Shown: piece after piece, positions 52,998-61,585 of the stretch
Layout of the letters: every line of letters starts with the position of its first letter
Numbering within the stretch: the stretch's first letter is position 1
DNA from: CBDCGJ01 sp965238305
Lineage (GTDB): Bacteria > Pseudomonadota > Alphaproteobacteria > GCA-2731375
Assembly (NCBI GenBank): GCA_965238305.1
Contig: CBDEHK010000001.1
Coordinates: 4,712,001-4,776,000 of the forward strand
Direction: 5' to 3'
DNA: 64,000 bases
The notes under the pieces: generated by a model
What the model was told of the DNA's origin: nothing
Databases searched by the model: none
Seen by the model: the letters and a program-made list of their open reading frames with translations, nothing else
Position numbers and translations under genes: made by a program

Positions 52998-54070
52998 TTA
53001 GGGCCGCACCATTATTTTCGCGTGCTTGTCAGGAGAAGCCAGATCCTGGAAAGCACCAGCAACGCCAGCCAAATCTACTTCGCCTGTTATCAAACCCGCC
53101 AAATTTGCTTGCCCCTCATTGATTAGATGCAGAGTGTCGGCGAATTCTTCAGGTGTATACCCGAGCACAAACTGCAGGGCGATTTCCTTTATTATCCCTT
53201 GATAGGGTTGGAACCGATCCTCCTCCATACAGACGCCGACAACAACAATCCGCGCATCCCGCGGTGATCGCGCGATAATGTCGGCAATAATCCCGGGCAC
53301 ACCCACGCATTCGAATATCACTGCCGGTCGCAAGGCGTCGGCCGCTGCCGACAAGGCTTCTTCAATGGAGGCTTCACGATCAATTATGGCCTGCAAACGC
53401 CAGGCGTTATGAGGTGCTTCAACAGCGGGGTCAATGATGCAATCAGCGCCCATCACTTCCGCCATTTGTCGCCGCAAAGGGGAATAGTCGGCCGCAACAA
53501 TGGGACTATTCCTTTGCGCTTCAAGGCCCATATTACCGCCAGTCCAACCGGACCGCAGCCAATTACCAAAGGCACGTCTGCGGTTGTCACCTTGGCTTTC
53601 TCGACGGCGTGATAACCAACCGCCATCGGTTCCGTTAAGGCAGCGAGTTCAATCGGCAAGCCATCCGGAACGGGCAATAATAGCGCTTCGCTTAAAACCA
53701 TATATTCGCTGTAACCACCGGGAATTTTGTTGGAATAACCAACCGTCAGACGTTCGTTGCCAGCCAGGGTTACGGGCACCGAACAGATCTGTTGGCCAAT
53801 CGGCAACCGCTTTTTCGTTTCGGTGCCATATTCGATGATCTCAGCACAGAACTCGTGCCCCATGACCAGATCACGGTTGAAATCTATCGCCCCGAAGAGC
53901 CCGCCTTCGGTGTCATTTCGCGACAGTCTCGGACCATGTTGAGCCGCATGCAGATCAGAACCGCAAATTCCGCAAGCCAGGGTTTTCACCAAGACCTGGC
54001 CCGCACACGGTTGCGGTACCGCCACCTCGTCGACTAAGATCTCGCCATTCCGTAAGACAGCCGCCTGCAT
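52998..54070 (-). pseudogene. Zinc alcohol dehydrogenase gene with a single-base frameshift
   Basis: Two overlapping frames together encode one zinc-type medium-chain alcohol dehydrogenase. The N-terminal frame (53453-54070) has the catalytic zinc site (GICGSDLH, VMGHEF) and the Rossmann start GCGPVGLAVIWALKRKGI; the homology then continues in another frame as PIVAADYSPLRRQMAEVMGADCIIDP to the C-terminus at 52998. The switch lies near 53502-53507. The span is 1073 bases, one short of 358 codons, so one base is missing. A sequencing error is possible; otherwise the gene is inactivated. No structural-zinc Cys quartet is evident. Confidence 0.85.
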
Positions 54071-54129
54071 GATCGATCCTTTTTTCGGTTTTCCGGAACC
54101 GCATCAAGGCAAACGGTCGGGTCGCAAGT

Positions 54130-56556
54130 TTAGAGCAAACGGCTAGCTTCGTCGACCAGGCCTTCGGCCACTTCGGTAAGCAGATCTTCCATCGCTTGAC
54201 CTTGGATGGCCTCGCGGCCGATTTCCAACATCAAAGGCACTGCCAGCGGTGAAATTCGTTGCAGACGTTGATGGCGGATCTGCCCTTGCACCCGCTTCAA
54301 CATATTGGCAACCCGCTGCACATCCAACAAACCACGCGCAGCATCGTGTCGTGTCGCCTGCAGCAGCACATGATCCGGTTCGTATTCGCGCAAGACGTCA
54401 TAGATCAGATCGGATGACACGGCCATCTGACGGCCGGTTTTTTCTTGCCCCGGGAAGCGTCGTTCGATCAGGCCAGCAATGATCGCCACGTTCTTGAAAC
54501 TGCGCTTCATCAGGTTTGATTCCGCCAGCCATTCTTCCAGATCGTCGCCCAGCATATCCTCTGCAAACAACGGTGCTACATCTTCAACCGGGCGCAGGCT
54601 CCATACCGCCAAAGCGTATTCTGAGGCCACAAAACCAAGTGGTCGCAGACCCGCCCGTTCCATCCGCCGGGTCAACAGCATGCCCAGGGTTTGATGCGCC
54701 AGACGCCCTTCGAAAGGATAGGCGATCAAGTAATATTTCTGATTGCGTGGGAAGGTTTCGACCAGCATCTCATCCGCCCGCGGTAATACCGACCGCCAGG
54801 TTTGAATGTTGAGCCACTCGCGGACATAATCCGGCAGGCCTTGATGCCGGCTTTGGTCGGCCAACATATCCCGCACGCGGCTGGCTAAAAAAGTCGAAAG
54901 CGGAAATTTTCCGCCATAATAAGAAGGCACCTGGGCCTCATTGCTTTTTGTTCGGGTAACAATCGCCTGCATTTCATGCAAACCTTCGAAACGCAATATT
55001 TCACCGGCGAAAGCAAAAGTATCTCCAAGCGCCAACTGCTCTATAAAACCCTCTTCGATTTCGCCCAGAATACGGCTCCGCCTGAGACGGACTTTGATCA
55101 TCGCACTTTGTACAATGGTGCCGACATTCATACGGTACTGTCGGGCTGTCGTTGCATTGGCGATCCGATAGCTGCCGTCTTTGTTGCGGCGCAAACGATG
55201 ATATCGATCATAGCGCCGCAATGCATAACCACCGGTCGCGGCGAAATCGAGAACCCGGGCAAACGTCTCCCGGGTCAAGGCACGATAGGGGGCGGCTTGG
55301 CCAATTTCGTGAAAAAGCGCGTCGGCGTGAAACGGTTCACCGCACGCCATGCCAACAAGATGCTGGGCCAGCACGTCCAAAGCGCCGGCGGGCATAGGTT
55401 CGTCATCCAACTCCCCTTCGCCGACTGCTTCGGCGGCCGCCTGACATTCCAGCACTTCAAAACGATTTGATGGCACCAACAATGCTTTCGACGGCACATC
55501 AAGTTGATGATTGGCCCGACCAATACGTTGGGTCAGACGGCTTAGCCCTTTCGGGGCGCCAATTTGCACAACCAGATCAACCGCACCCCAATCGATCCCC
55601 AAATCGAGGGTCGAGGTGCAAACCACAGCGCGCAAATCGCCGCGGGTCATCGCCGCTTCGACTTTGCGTCGCTGCTCCGTCGACAAAGAGCCGTGATGCA
55701 GCGCGATCGGTAGACCGTCCTCGTTCAGTCGCCAGAGTTCCTGAAAAATAATCTCCGCCTGCGCCCGGGTGTTGACGAATACCAAGGTGGTATCGTTTTG
55801 CCGGATCACCTCATAAACTGCCGGATAGGCATAGCGCGCGTAGTGCCCGGCCCATGGCACCCGCTCGTCCGAGGTGAGGATCGAAACTTCTGCTCTGGGT
55901 CCTGGCTCCCCACGGACAATCGTTACGTTGCCGCCATAGCTTATGTAATCCGCCAGCACCGGCGGCCGCGCCACCGTCGCCGACAACCCAATGCGAACCG
56001 CAGCGGGCGCCAAACGATTGAGACGGGCTAGATCAAGGGCCAACAAATCGCCCCGTTTATTGCCGACCAGGGCATGCAATTCATCAATCACGACATATTT
56101 GAGATGTCGAAAATATCGATCACTGTCGCGATAGGACAATAATAGCGCCAGTTGCTCCGGCGTTGTCATCAAAATATGCGGCGGGTAGCGGCGTTGTCGT
56201 TGACGGCGCGACTGCGGGGTATCGCCGGTGCGGGTTTCGACATTGATAGTCAGCGCCATTTCCGCCACCGGCGCCATCAGATTGCGCGCCACATCGACCG
56301 CCAAGGCCTTCAACGGCGACAGATAAAGCGTATGAATATGCGGCTCCAAAGACGTTTGTGCCGCTAGATCCGTAAGTGCCGGTAAAAACCCTGCCAATGT
56401 TTTGCCGCCACCAGTGGGCGCCGTCAACAACACGTTTTCCCCCAACTTCGCGGCTGTCAAGGTATCCAATTGGTGAGGTCTGGGGGTCCAACCTTTTCCG
56501 TTGAACCAACTCTGGAACCGCTGCGGCAGTTGCAATGATTTTGTCTTTACCGTCAT
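54130..56556 (-). CDS. Lhr-like DEXH helicase (ligase-associated type)
   Basis: An 808-aa superfamily 2 helicase. Motifs: LLTAPTGGGKTLAGFLPAL (I), SPLKALAVDVARNL (Ia), VVIDELHALVGNKRGDLLALDLARL (II, DELH), GLSATVARP (III), FVNTRAQAEI (IV), VCTSTLDLGIDWGAVDLVVQIG and QRIGRANHQ (V, VI), followed by the winged-helix and Lhr core domain. This length and pattern fit the bacterial group usually encoded with an ATP-dependent ligase, an exonuclease and a phosphoesterase for DNA repair; none of these is adjacent here. ATG 56556 is the start. Confidence 0.9.
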   Translation of the reverse strand: MTVKTKSLQLPQRFQSWFNGKGWTPRPHQLDTLTAAKLGENVLLTAPTGGGKTLAGFLPALTDLAAQTSLEPHIHTLYLSPLKALAVDVARNLMAPVAEMALTINVETRTGDTPQSRRQRQRRYPPHILMTTPEQLALLLSYRDSDRYFRHLKYVVIDELHALVGNKRGDLLALDLARLNRLAPAAVRIGLSATVARPPVLADYISYGGNVTIVRGEPGPRAEVSILTSDERVPWAGHYARYAYPAVYEVIRQNDTTLVFVNTRAQAEIIFQELWRLNEDGLPIALHHGSLSTEQRRKVEAAMTRGDLRAVVCTSTLDLGIDWGAVDLVVQIGAPKGLSRLTQRIGRANHQLDVPSKALLVPSNRFEVLECQAAAEAVGEGELDDEPMPAGALDVLAQHLVGMACGEPFHADALFHEIGQAAPYRALTRETFARVLDFAATGGYALRRYDRYHRLRRNKDGSYRIANATTARQYRMNVGTIVQSAMIKVRLRRSRILGEIEEGFIEQLALGDTFAFAGEILRFEGLHEMQAIVTRTKSNEAQVPSYYGGKFPLSTFLASRVRDMLADQSRHQGLPDYVREWLNIQTWRSVLPRADEMLVETFPRNQKYYLIAYPFEGRLAHQTLGMLLTRRMERAGLRPLGFVASEYALAVWSLRPVEDVAPLFAEDMLGDDLEEWLAESNLMKRSFKNVAIIAGLIERRFPGQEKTGRQMAVSSDLIYDVLREYEPDHVLLQATRHDAARGLLDVQRVANMLKRVQGQIRHQRLQRISPLAVPLMLEIGREAIQGQAMEDLLTEVAEGLVDEASRLL

Positions 56557-56665
56557 AAGGGTTTATATAGCCCTAACGATCCGCAATCGCGAGATTTCCT
56601 TCTTTGTTGCACGGCGCATTCGCGTCACCACCGCCTTCATTGGCGGGAATTGGAGTTTCCTGTCC

Positions 56666-57919
56666 ATGTCTTCGGTGAAGATACCCGGCCGCGCTATCGC
56701 CATGTTCTTTCTGTTTGCTCTGTTGTTCGGCGCCGGGCAGTTCCATCGGGTCTCCTCCAGTGTGATGACGCCGGTATTGGAACGCGAGTTGATGTTAAGC
56801 GCCGATATGTTGGGCCTAATCGCCGGCATCTATTTTCTGGCCTCGGCAGCCTTTCAGTTGCCGTTAGGCCTACTTTTGGATGGCTTTGGACCACGCAAAA
56901 TCGCCCCCGTCGCAGCCGGCATCGCCGCCATCGGCACTGTGATCTACGCCACCGGCGATAGCGCCATCAGTTTGATCGCCGGGCGCATGTTGATGGGCTT
57001 CGGCTATGGCGGCATGGCAGTGACGACCTTTGTTGTCTATGCCCGTTGGATTCCTACGGAAAAATACGCCACCATCTCCTCTTGGACAATTGCCGTCGGC
57101 AATGTCGGCGGCATCGCGGCAACTGCACCCCTGGCCTTTGCGGTTGTCAGCTGGGGCCGGGTCGATACATTTTTGAGTGTTGCCGCGGTTGCGGTTGCGT
57201 TGATGTTCGCAGCAACAATTATCCTACGCGATTCGCCTCCGGACTATGTGCCGCAAGGTGAAAGACCGAAAGGTTTGGTTGAAGCCGTCGGCGGCTTGGT
57301 TGAAATTCTGCGCCATCCGCAAATGCGGTATTTACTGGTAATGATGACGATCACCTTTGGCCCCGGTATGGTGATTTTGGGCCTCTGGGGGGCCTCCTAT
57401 CTAACCGATGTCTTCGGCCTTGACCCGCTGCAGCGCGGCAATGTGTTATTGGCCATGGCGATCGCCAATCCGATCGGTCTTATTTTGATCGGGCCGCTGG
57501 ATCGGGTTTTCAATTCACGACGGAAAGTTGTCGTAACCAGCGGCATCGTCCTGGCGTTTTGTTTCCTTGTGCTTGCCGCTTTTGGCCAGATGAATATGTG
57601 GTTGTCGATCGCCATGATGATCGGCGTGATGGTGAGCCAAGGATATTATGTCACCCTGCAAACCCACTGCCGGGCCTTTTTCCCTGATCACATGGTCGGG
57701 CGCGCTAATACGATGATGAACTTGTTCGGTGTGTTTGGCGTATTTCTAATGCAATGGGGCACTGGCCTGATCGTCGATCTTTTTCCAAGTGATCTTGGTA
57801 TTGCCGAGCCGATTGCTTATCGGCTGGTATTTTTGCTCGTTGGCGTGATGACGGCAGTTGGGGTGTGGTACTATTCAAAATCCGATGATTCGCCCGTTTT
57901 TGTGCTTTCAACGGAATAA
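56666..57919 (+). CDS. MFS transporter
   Basis: A 417-aa major facilitator with twelve predicted helices. Landmarks are the loop after helix 2 (LGLLLDGFGPRKIAP, motif A-like), GRMLMGFGYGGMA in helix 4, and a central loop RDSPPDYVPQGERPKG. The protein resembles oxalate/formate or nitrate-type anion carriers but the substrate cannot be assigned. ATG 56666 is chosen; upstream in-frame codons would extend into the divergent helicase gene. Confidence 0.85.
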   Translation: MSSVKIPGRAIAMFFLFALLFGAGQFHRVSSSVMTPVLERELMLSADMLGLIAGIYFLASAAFQLPLGLLLDGFGPRKIAPVAAGIAAIGTVIYATGDSAISLIAGRMLMGFGYGGMAVTTFVVYARWIPTEKYATISSWTIAVGNVGGIAATAPLAFAVVSWGRVDTFLSVAAVAVALMFAATIILRDSPPDYVPQGERPKGLVEAVGGLVEILRHPQMRYLLVMMTITFGPGMVILGLWGASYLTDVFGLDPLQRGNVLLAMAIANPIGLILIGPLDRVFNSRRKVVVTSGIVLAFCFLVLAAFGQMNMWLSIAMMIGVMVSQGYYVTLQTHCRAFFPDHMVGRANTMMNLFGVFGVFLMQWGTGLIVDLFPSDLGIAEPIAYRLVFLLVGVMTAVGVWYYSKSDDSPVFVLSTE

Positions 57920-57971
57920 CAGATTGCGAATCATCTTTGACTGAGATTGTCGTCTAATAAGGAAGATATCG

Positions 57972-58466
57972 ATGCCAGAGCGTGCCGCCGCAAAGTTTAT
58001 TCAGCCGCCAAATACTTTGCAAAGAATGTTTCAAGGTCGGACAATCGAAATTAATTCTGCATCCCTCGCGGCTGCAGAAGCAGCTGTGGAAGCGATGGCA
58101 GTCAGTCTGAATGAAACCTTGCTGTCGGATATCAAGGATATGCAATCCGCTATCGACACCTATCGCAAGGGTGGTGAAGTCACTTTGAGCAGCTTGTACC
58201 GCATGTCATTCGACTTAAAGGGCTTGGGGGGGTCCCTCGATTTTCCGTTATTGACAAATCTGGGCGATACATTGTGTCAGATGTTCGATCAGCCACGACC
58301 ATTGACGCAGTCGGATTTTGTGATCATCGAAGCCCATATTTCAGCGATGATCGCGATTGTCTCACAAAACGTCCGCGGCCGCGACGACCCGGTTGGCCAG
58401 GCGATATTGGCAGAATTGGCAAGCTTGGTTGACGACGCCAATGGAACAGCGGCGAAACAGCGTTAG
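57972..58466 (+). CDS. HPt-like protein lacking the phospho-accepting histidine
   Basis: A 164-aa protein that matches the alphaproteobacterial single-domain HPt type: N-terminal IQPPNTLQRM, a helix pair, LYRMSFDLKGLGGSLDFPLLTNLGDTLCQMFD, and C-terminal RDDPVGQAILAELASLV. In active relatives the helix reads ...AHDLKG; here residue 80 is Phe (codon 58209-58211). Without the His it cannot accept phosphate there, and may instead bind a kinase or receiver as a regulator. ATG 57972 follows AAGGAAG. It lies 52 bases after the MFS gene. Confidence 0.75.
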   Translation: MPERAAAKFIQPPNTLQRMFQGRTIEINSASLAAAEAAVEAMAVSLNETLLSDIKDMQSAIDTYRKGGEVTLSSLYRMSFDLKGLGGSLDFPLLTNLGDTLCQMFDQPRPLTQSDFVIIEAHISAMIAIVSQNVRGRDDPVGQAILAELASLVDDANGTAAKQR

Positions 58467-58487
58467 CATTGAAGCTTTCGCGGATCA

Positions 58488-58895
58488 TTAGCCGATGCCG
58501 TTATGGCGCTGCAGTTCACGGATGAAGCGGATAATATTTTCAAGCTCTGCCTTAGACACGTCGGGGACGGGTGGCATGTTGCCGTAGGGCCAATGATGCG
58601 CCCGCACGCCACTAGCTGCCGCACGATAGAATGACTGATCGCCATGGTGATTAGGATTATATATTCTGTGTATCAATGGTGGACCTTGGCCGGTGCCGGC
58701 GGCGTTTTGCCCATGGCAGCGACTGCAGTACTTGTTAAAATTACGACCGCCGACTTCGGCTTTTGCAGTCAGTATCGGAACTTTCACATTGACAGCGGTG
58801 TCATGCGTATTCGGTCTTTGCTGCCACCAATAAATCGCGCCGGCGATTAGTATCGCGACAGCAACCACGAGCCATCTTGACAATTTTGCATTCAT
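58488..58895 (-). CDS. Membrane-anchored c-type cytochrome
   Basis: A 135-aa class I cytochrome c. An uncleaved N-terminal helix (WLVVAVAILIAGAIYWW) anchors it; the heme site is CSRCH near residue 57 in FNKYCSRCHGQNAAGTGQGPPL; the distal Met is in YGNMPPVPDVSKAELENIIRFIREL. It probably shuttles electrons in the periplasm. Its promoter region is shared with the MerR gene on the other strand. Confidence 0.88.
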   Translation of the reverse strand: MNAKLSRWLVVAVAILIAGAIYWWQQRPNTHDTAVNVKVPILTAKAEVGGRNFNKYCSRCHGQNAAGTGQGPPLIHRIYNPNHHGDQSFYRAAASGVRAHHWPYGNMPPVPDVSKAELENIIRFIRELQRHNGIG

Positions 58896-58986
58896 ATTAT
58901 GCTCTCAAATTTTTCTGGCAAAATCACTATTCCAGCCAGGGGAAGGTCAAGGCAAATTTGCGCATTGAGACAGTCATCAGTTGAAA

Positions 58987-59015
58987 TTGACGTTTACGTA
59001 AACGGCAACTATAGT
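58987..59015 (+). promoter_or_regulatory. MerR-type operator inside the promoter of the fatty-acid operon
   Basis: TTGACGTTTAC (58987-58997) and GTAAACGGCAA (58998-59008) form a 22-base inverted repeat with a single mismatched pair (A58990/G59005). It fills the space of a promoter with -35 TTGACG (58987-58992), 17-base spacer and -10 TATAGT (59010-59015). MerR regulators bind exactly between the -35 and -10 boxes. The regulator gene starts 40 bases downstream, so autoregulation together with control of fadH and following genes is likely. Confidence 0.75.
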
Positions 59016-59055
59016 CTGCTGCAAATTTACGACGGCACAGAAGGCATCGGACAGG

Positions 59056-59505
59056 ATGAATTTAGCGCAGCCGCGCAACACCGAAGCGGATGACAATGAC
59101 CGTGACGGGATCGAGACGACCTACACAATCGCCGAATTAGCAGCGGAATTTGCTGTTACGCCGCGTTCAATCCGCTTCTACGAAGACAAGGAATTGATCC
59201 AACCACATCGCGAGGGCACAGCGCGGATCTACAATCGACGTGACCGAGGGCGATTGATCCTGATCCTTCGCGGCAAACGCCTGGGCTTCAGCCTTGCGGA
59301 AATAAAGGAAGTCTTGGACCTTTATGATCATAGTGACGATCGTATCGAACAATTGAAATTGACCTTAAAACGCAGCCGCGAACGCCTCGATATATTGGCT
59401 CAGCAACGCCGCGACATCGACAGCACTACGGCAGAGCTGGAAGACGTCTGCCGCCAGCTCGAAAAATCTTTAGCTGACAAAGGCGTGCAGCTGGACGACA
59501 TCTAA
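59056..59505 (+). CDS. MerR-family transcriptional regulator (LiuR-like)
   Basis: A 149-aa regulator. The winged-helix head is YTIAELAAEFAVTPRSIRFYEDKELIQPHREGTARIYNRRDRGRLILILRGKRLG in outline; the long dimerisation helix runs 95-140. Only one cysteine is present in the tail (EDVCRQLE), so metal or redox sensing is unlikely. It resembles LiuR/PccR-type proteins that sense acyl-CoA and control branched-chain or fatty-acid breakdown. It lies 29 bases before fadH with a matching operator upstream. Confidence 0.88.
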   Translation: MNLAQPRNTEADDNDRDGIETTYTIAELAAEFAVTPRSIRFYEDKELIQPHREGTARIYNRRDRGRLILILRGKRLGFSLAEIKEVLDLYDHSDDRIEQLKLTLKRSRERLDILAQQRRDIDSTTAELEDVCRQLEKSLADKGVQLDDI

Positions 59506-59534
59506 GCCCTATTCAACAACACCGGAAACTAGCT

Positions 59535-61571
59535 ATGACATCGCCCTATCCGCACCTTCTATCGCCGCTCGATCTTGGCTTCACCAAGCTGAAAAACCGC
59601 GTGCTTATGGGCTCGATGCATACCGGCTTAGAAGAAACGCCAGGCGGATTTGAGAAACAGGCCGCATTTTTCGCCGAACGGGCGCGCGGCGAAGTCGGCT
59701 TGATCGTCACCGGTGGTTATGCACCCAATAGCGATGGCCGATTGGGTCTGGGAGACAGTATCCTGAGTGATGACAGCATCGATAGCGGTCATCATTTGAT
59801 TACCAACGCAGTGCATAACCATGGCGGCAAGATCTTGATGCAAGTCCTGCATGGGGGGCGTTATTCCCGCCATGAAGAATGTGTCTCCGCCTCTGACGTG
59901 AAATCCCCGATCACGCCTTTCGGCCCCAAACCGCTCAGCCTGGCTGGCGTTAAACAAACCATCGAAGACTATGCCAATTGTGCCAAACTGGCCCGCGAAG
60001 CTGGTTACGACGGCGTTGAAATCATGGGCTCGGAAGGTTATTTGCTGACCCAATTTCTGGCGCCCAGAACAAATCAGCGGGACGATGAATATGGCGGCAG
60101 CTTTGAAAACCGCGCCCGATTAGCGGTTGATGTGGTCCGGCGCACTCGCGAAGTGTGCGGGCCCGACTTCATCATCATGTATCGCTCCTCCATGCTCGAT
60201 CTGGTCGAGGGCGGCTTGACCTGGGCAGAAATTGTTCAGGTCGCGAAGGCAGTGGAAACGGCTGGTGCAACCTTACTCAATAGCGGCGTCGGCTGGCACG
60301 AAGCCCGCATCCCGACGATCGCCCATATGGTCCCACGCGGTGCCTTCGTCTGGACCGCCAATCGTCTGATGGGCGAAGTCAATATCCCCATCATCACCTC
60401 GAACCGCATCAACAATCCGGCGCAAGCGGAGGAAATTATTGCCAGCGGCCAAGCCGACATGGTGTCGATGGCCCGGCCGATGTTGGCGGACGCGGATTTT
60501 GTCAAAAAAACCATTGAAGACAAAGCTGATGAGATCAATATCTGCATCGGCTGCAATCAAGGTTGTCTGGATCGCATCTTCGCTGGCCGGCTTTGCACTT
60601 GTCTGGTCAATCCACGCGCTTGTTACGAGACCGAGTTGAATTATCAGCCGGCTAGCGTGATCAAGAATATCGCCGTAGTCGGTTCCGGCCCGGGCGGCAT
60701 GTCTTATGCGGAAATCGCTGCTGCGCGCGGCCACAAGGTCACTTTGTTCGAAGCCGCCGACCGCTTGGGCGGACAATTCAACATGGCGATGGCCATTCCG
60801 GGCAAAGAAGATTATGGCGAGACCATTCGTTATTACCGCCGCCGCCTGGAAATCTTAGAGGTTGAGGTCCGTCTGAATAGCAAGGCCAGTGCCACCACAT
60901 TGATCGACGGAAACTTCGACGAAGTCATTTTGGCAACCGGCGTCACGCCGCGGATGCCGGATATTCCGGGCATCGGTCACACCAAGGTATTATCCTACAT
61001 TGAGGTTTTGCGCGACGGTGCCAAGGTTGGCGAGAAAGTAGCTGTCGTTGGTGCCGGAGGTATCGGTTTCGACGTCGCCGAATTTCTCACCCATCCCGAT
61101 GGTCCGGGCGATCCGGCGAAACCGGATATCGACAAGTTTTTAAAAGAGTGGGGCATCGACAAGGAATTCAAAGATCGCGGCGGACTGACGCCGGAGGGAC
61201 CACAAATGCACTCACCGCGACAAATTACCTTATTGCAGCGGAAAGAAACCCGGGTCGGCCGTGGCCTCAACAAAACCACCGGCTGGGCCATAAATCTTGG
61301 TTTGCAAATAAAGGGGATCGAGATGATTGCCGGCGTCAGTTACGACAAAATCGATGATGCCGGTTTGCATATTACCGTCGGTGGCGAGGCCAAAATCTTG
61401 GACGTCGATAATATTGTCATCTGCGCCGGGCAGGAAAGCCTGCGCGACTTGCAGGCCGAGTTGGATGCCGCTGGCGTGACCAATCATTTAATCGGTGGCG
61501 CCTTCAAGGCCGAAGAATTGAACGCGCTGGCCGCTATTGAGCAGGGCTTCAAACTGGCCGCCGCCGCCTAA
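59535..61571 (+). CDS. fadH: NADPH-dependent 2,4-dienoyl-CoA reductase
   Basis: Reduces 2,4-dienoyl-CoA during degradation of unsaturated fatty acids. The 678-aa protein has an FMN barrel (1-350: LKNRVLMGSMHTGLEE, GYDGVEIMGSEGYLLTQFLAPRTNQR as landmarks), a 4Fe-4S cysteine set CIGCNQGCLD...LCTC near 340, and an FAD/NADPH half (IAVVGSGPGGMSYAEIAAARG and VAVVGAGGIGFDVAEFL). Length equals the known monomeric enzyme. It is followed at 14 bases by an acyl-CoA dehydrogenase gene. Confidence 0.94.
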   Translation: MTSPYPHLLSPLDLGFTKLKNRVLMGSMHTGLEETPGGFEKQAAFFAERARGEVGLIVTGGYAPNSDGRLGLGDSILSDDSIDSGHHLITNAVHNHGGKILMQVLHGGRYSRHEECVSASDVKSPITPFGPKPLSLAGVKQTIEDYANCAKLAREAGYDGVEIMGSEGYLLTQFLAPRTNQRDDEYGGSFENRARLAVDVVRRTREVCGPDFIIMYRSSMLDLVEGGLTWAEIVQVAKAVETAGATLLNSGVGWHEARIPTIAHMVPRGAFVWTANRLMGEVNIPIITSNRINNPAQAEEIIASGQADMVSMARPMLADADFVKKTIEDKADEINICIGCNQGCLDRIFAGRLCTCLVNPRACYETELNYQPASVIKNIAVVGSGPGGMSYAEIAAARGHKVTLFEAADRLGGQFNMAMAIPGKEDYGETIRYYRRRLEILEVEVRLNSKASATTLIDGNFDEVILATGVTPRMPDIPGIGHTKVLSYIEVLRDGAKVGEKVAVVGAGGIGFDVAEFLTHPDGPGDPAKPDIDKFLKEWGIDKEFKDRGGLTPEGPQMHSPRQITLLQRKETRVGRGLNKTTGWAINLGLQIKGIEMIAGVSYDKIDDAGLHITVGGEAKILDVDNIVICAGQESLRDLQAELDAAGVTNHLIGGAFKAEELNALAAIEQGFKLAAAA

Positions 61572-61585
61572 CCTGGAATATTCCT

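Noticed and set aside
53490..53535. Programmed ribosomal frameshift in the alcohol dehydrogenase gene
   Set aside because: No slippery heptamer or downstream structure stands out at the switch; a simple one-base loss explains it.
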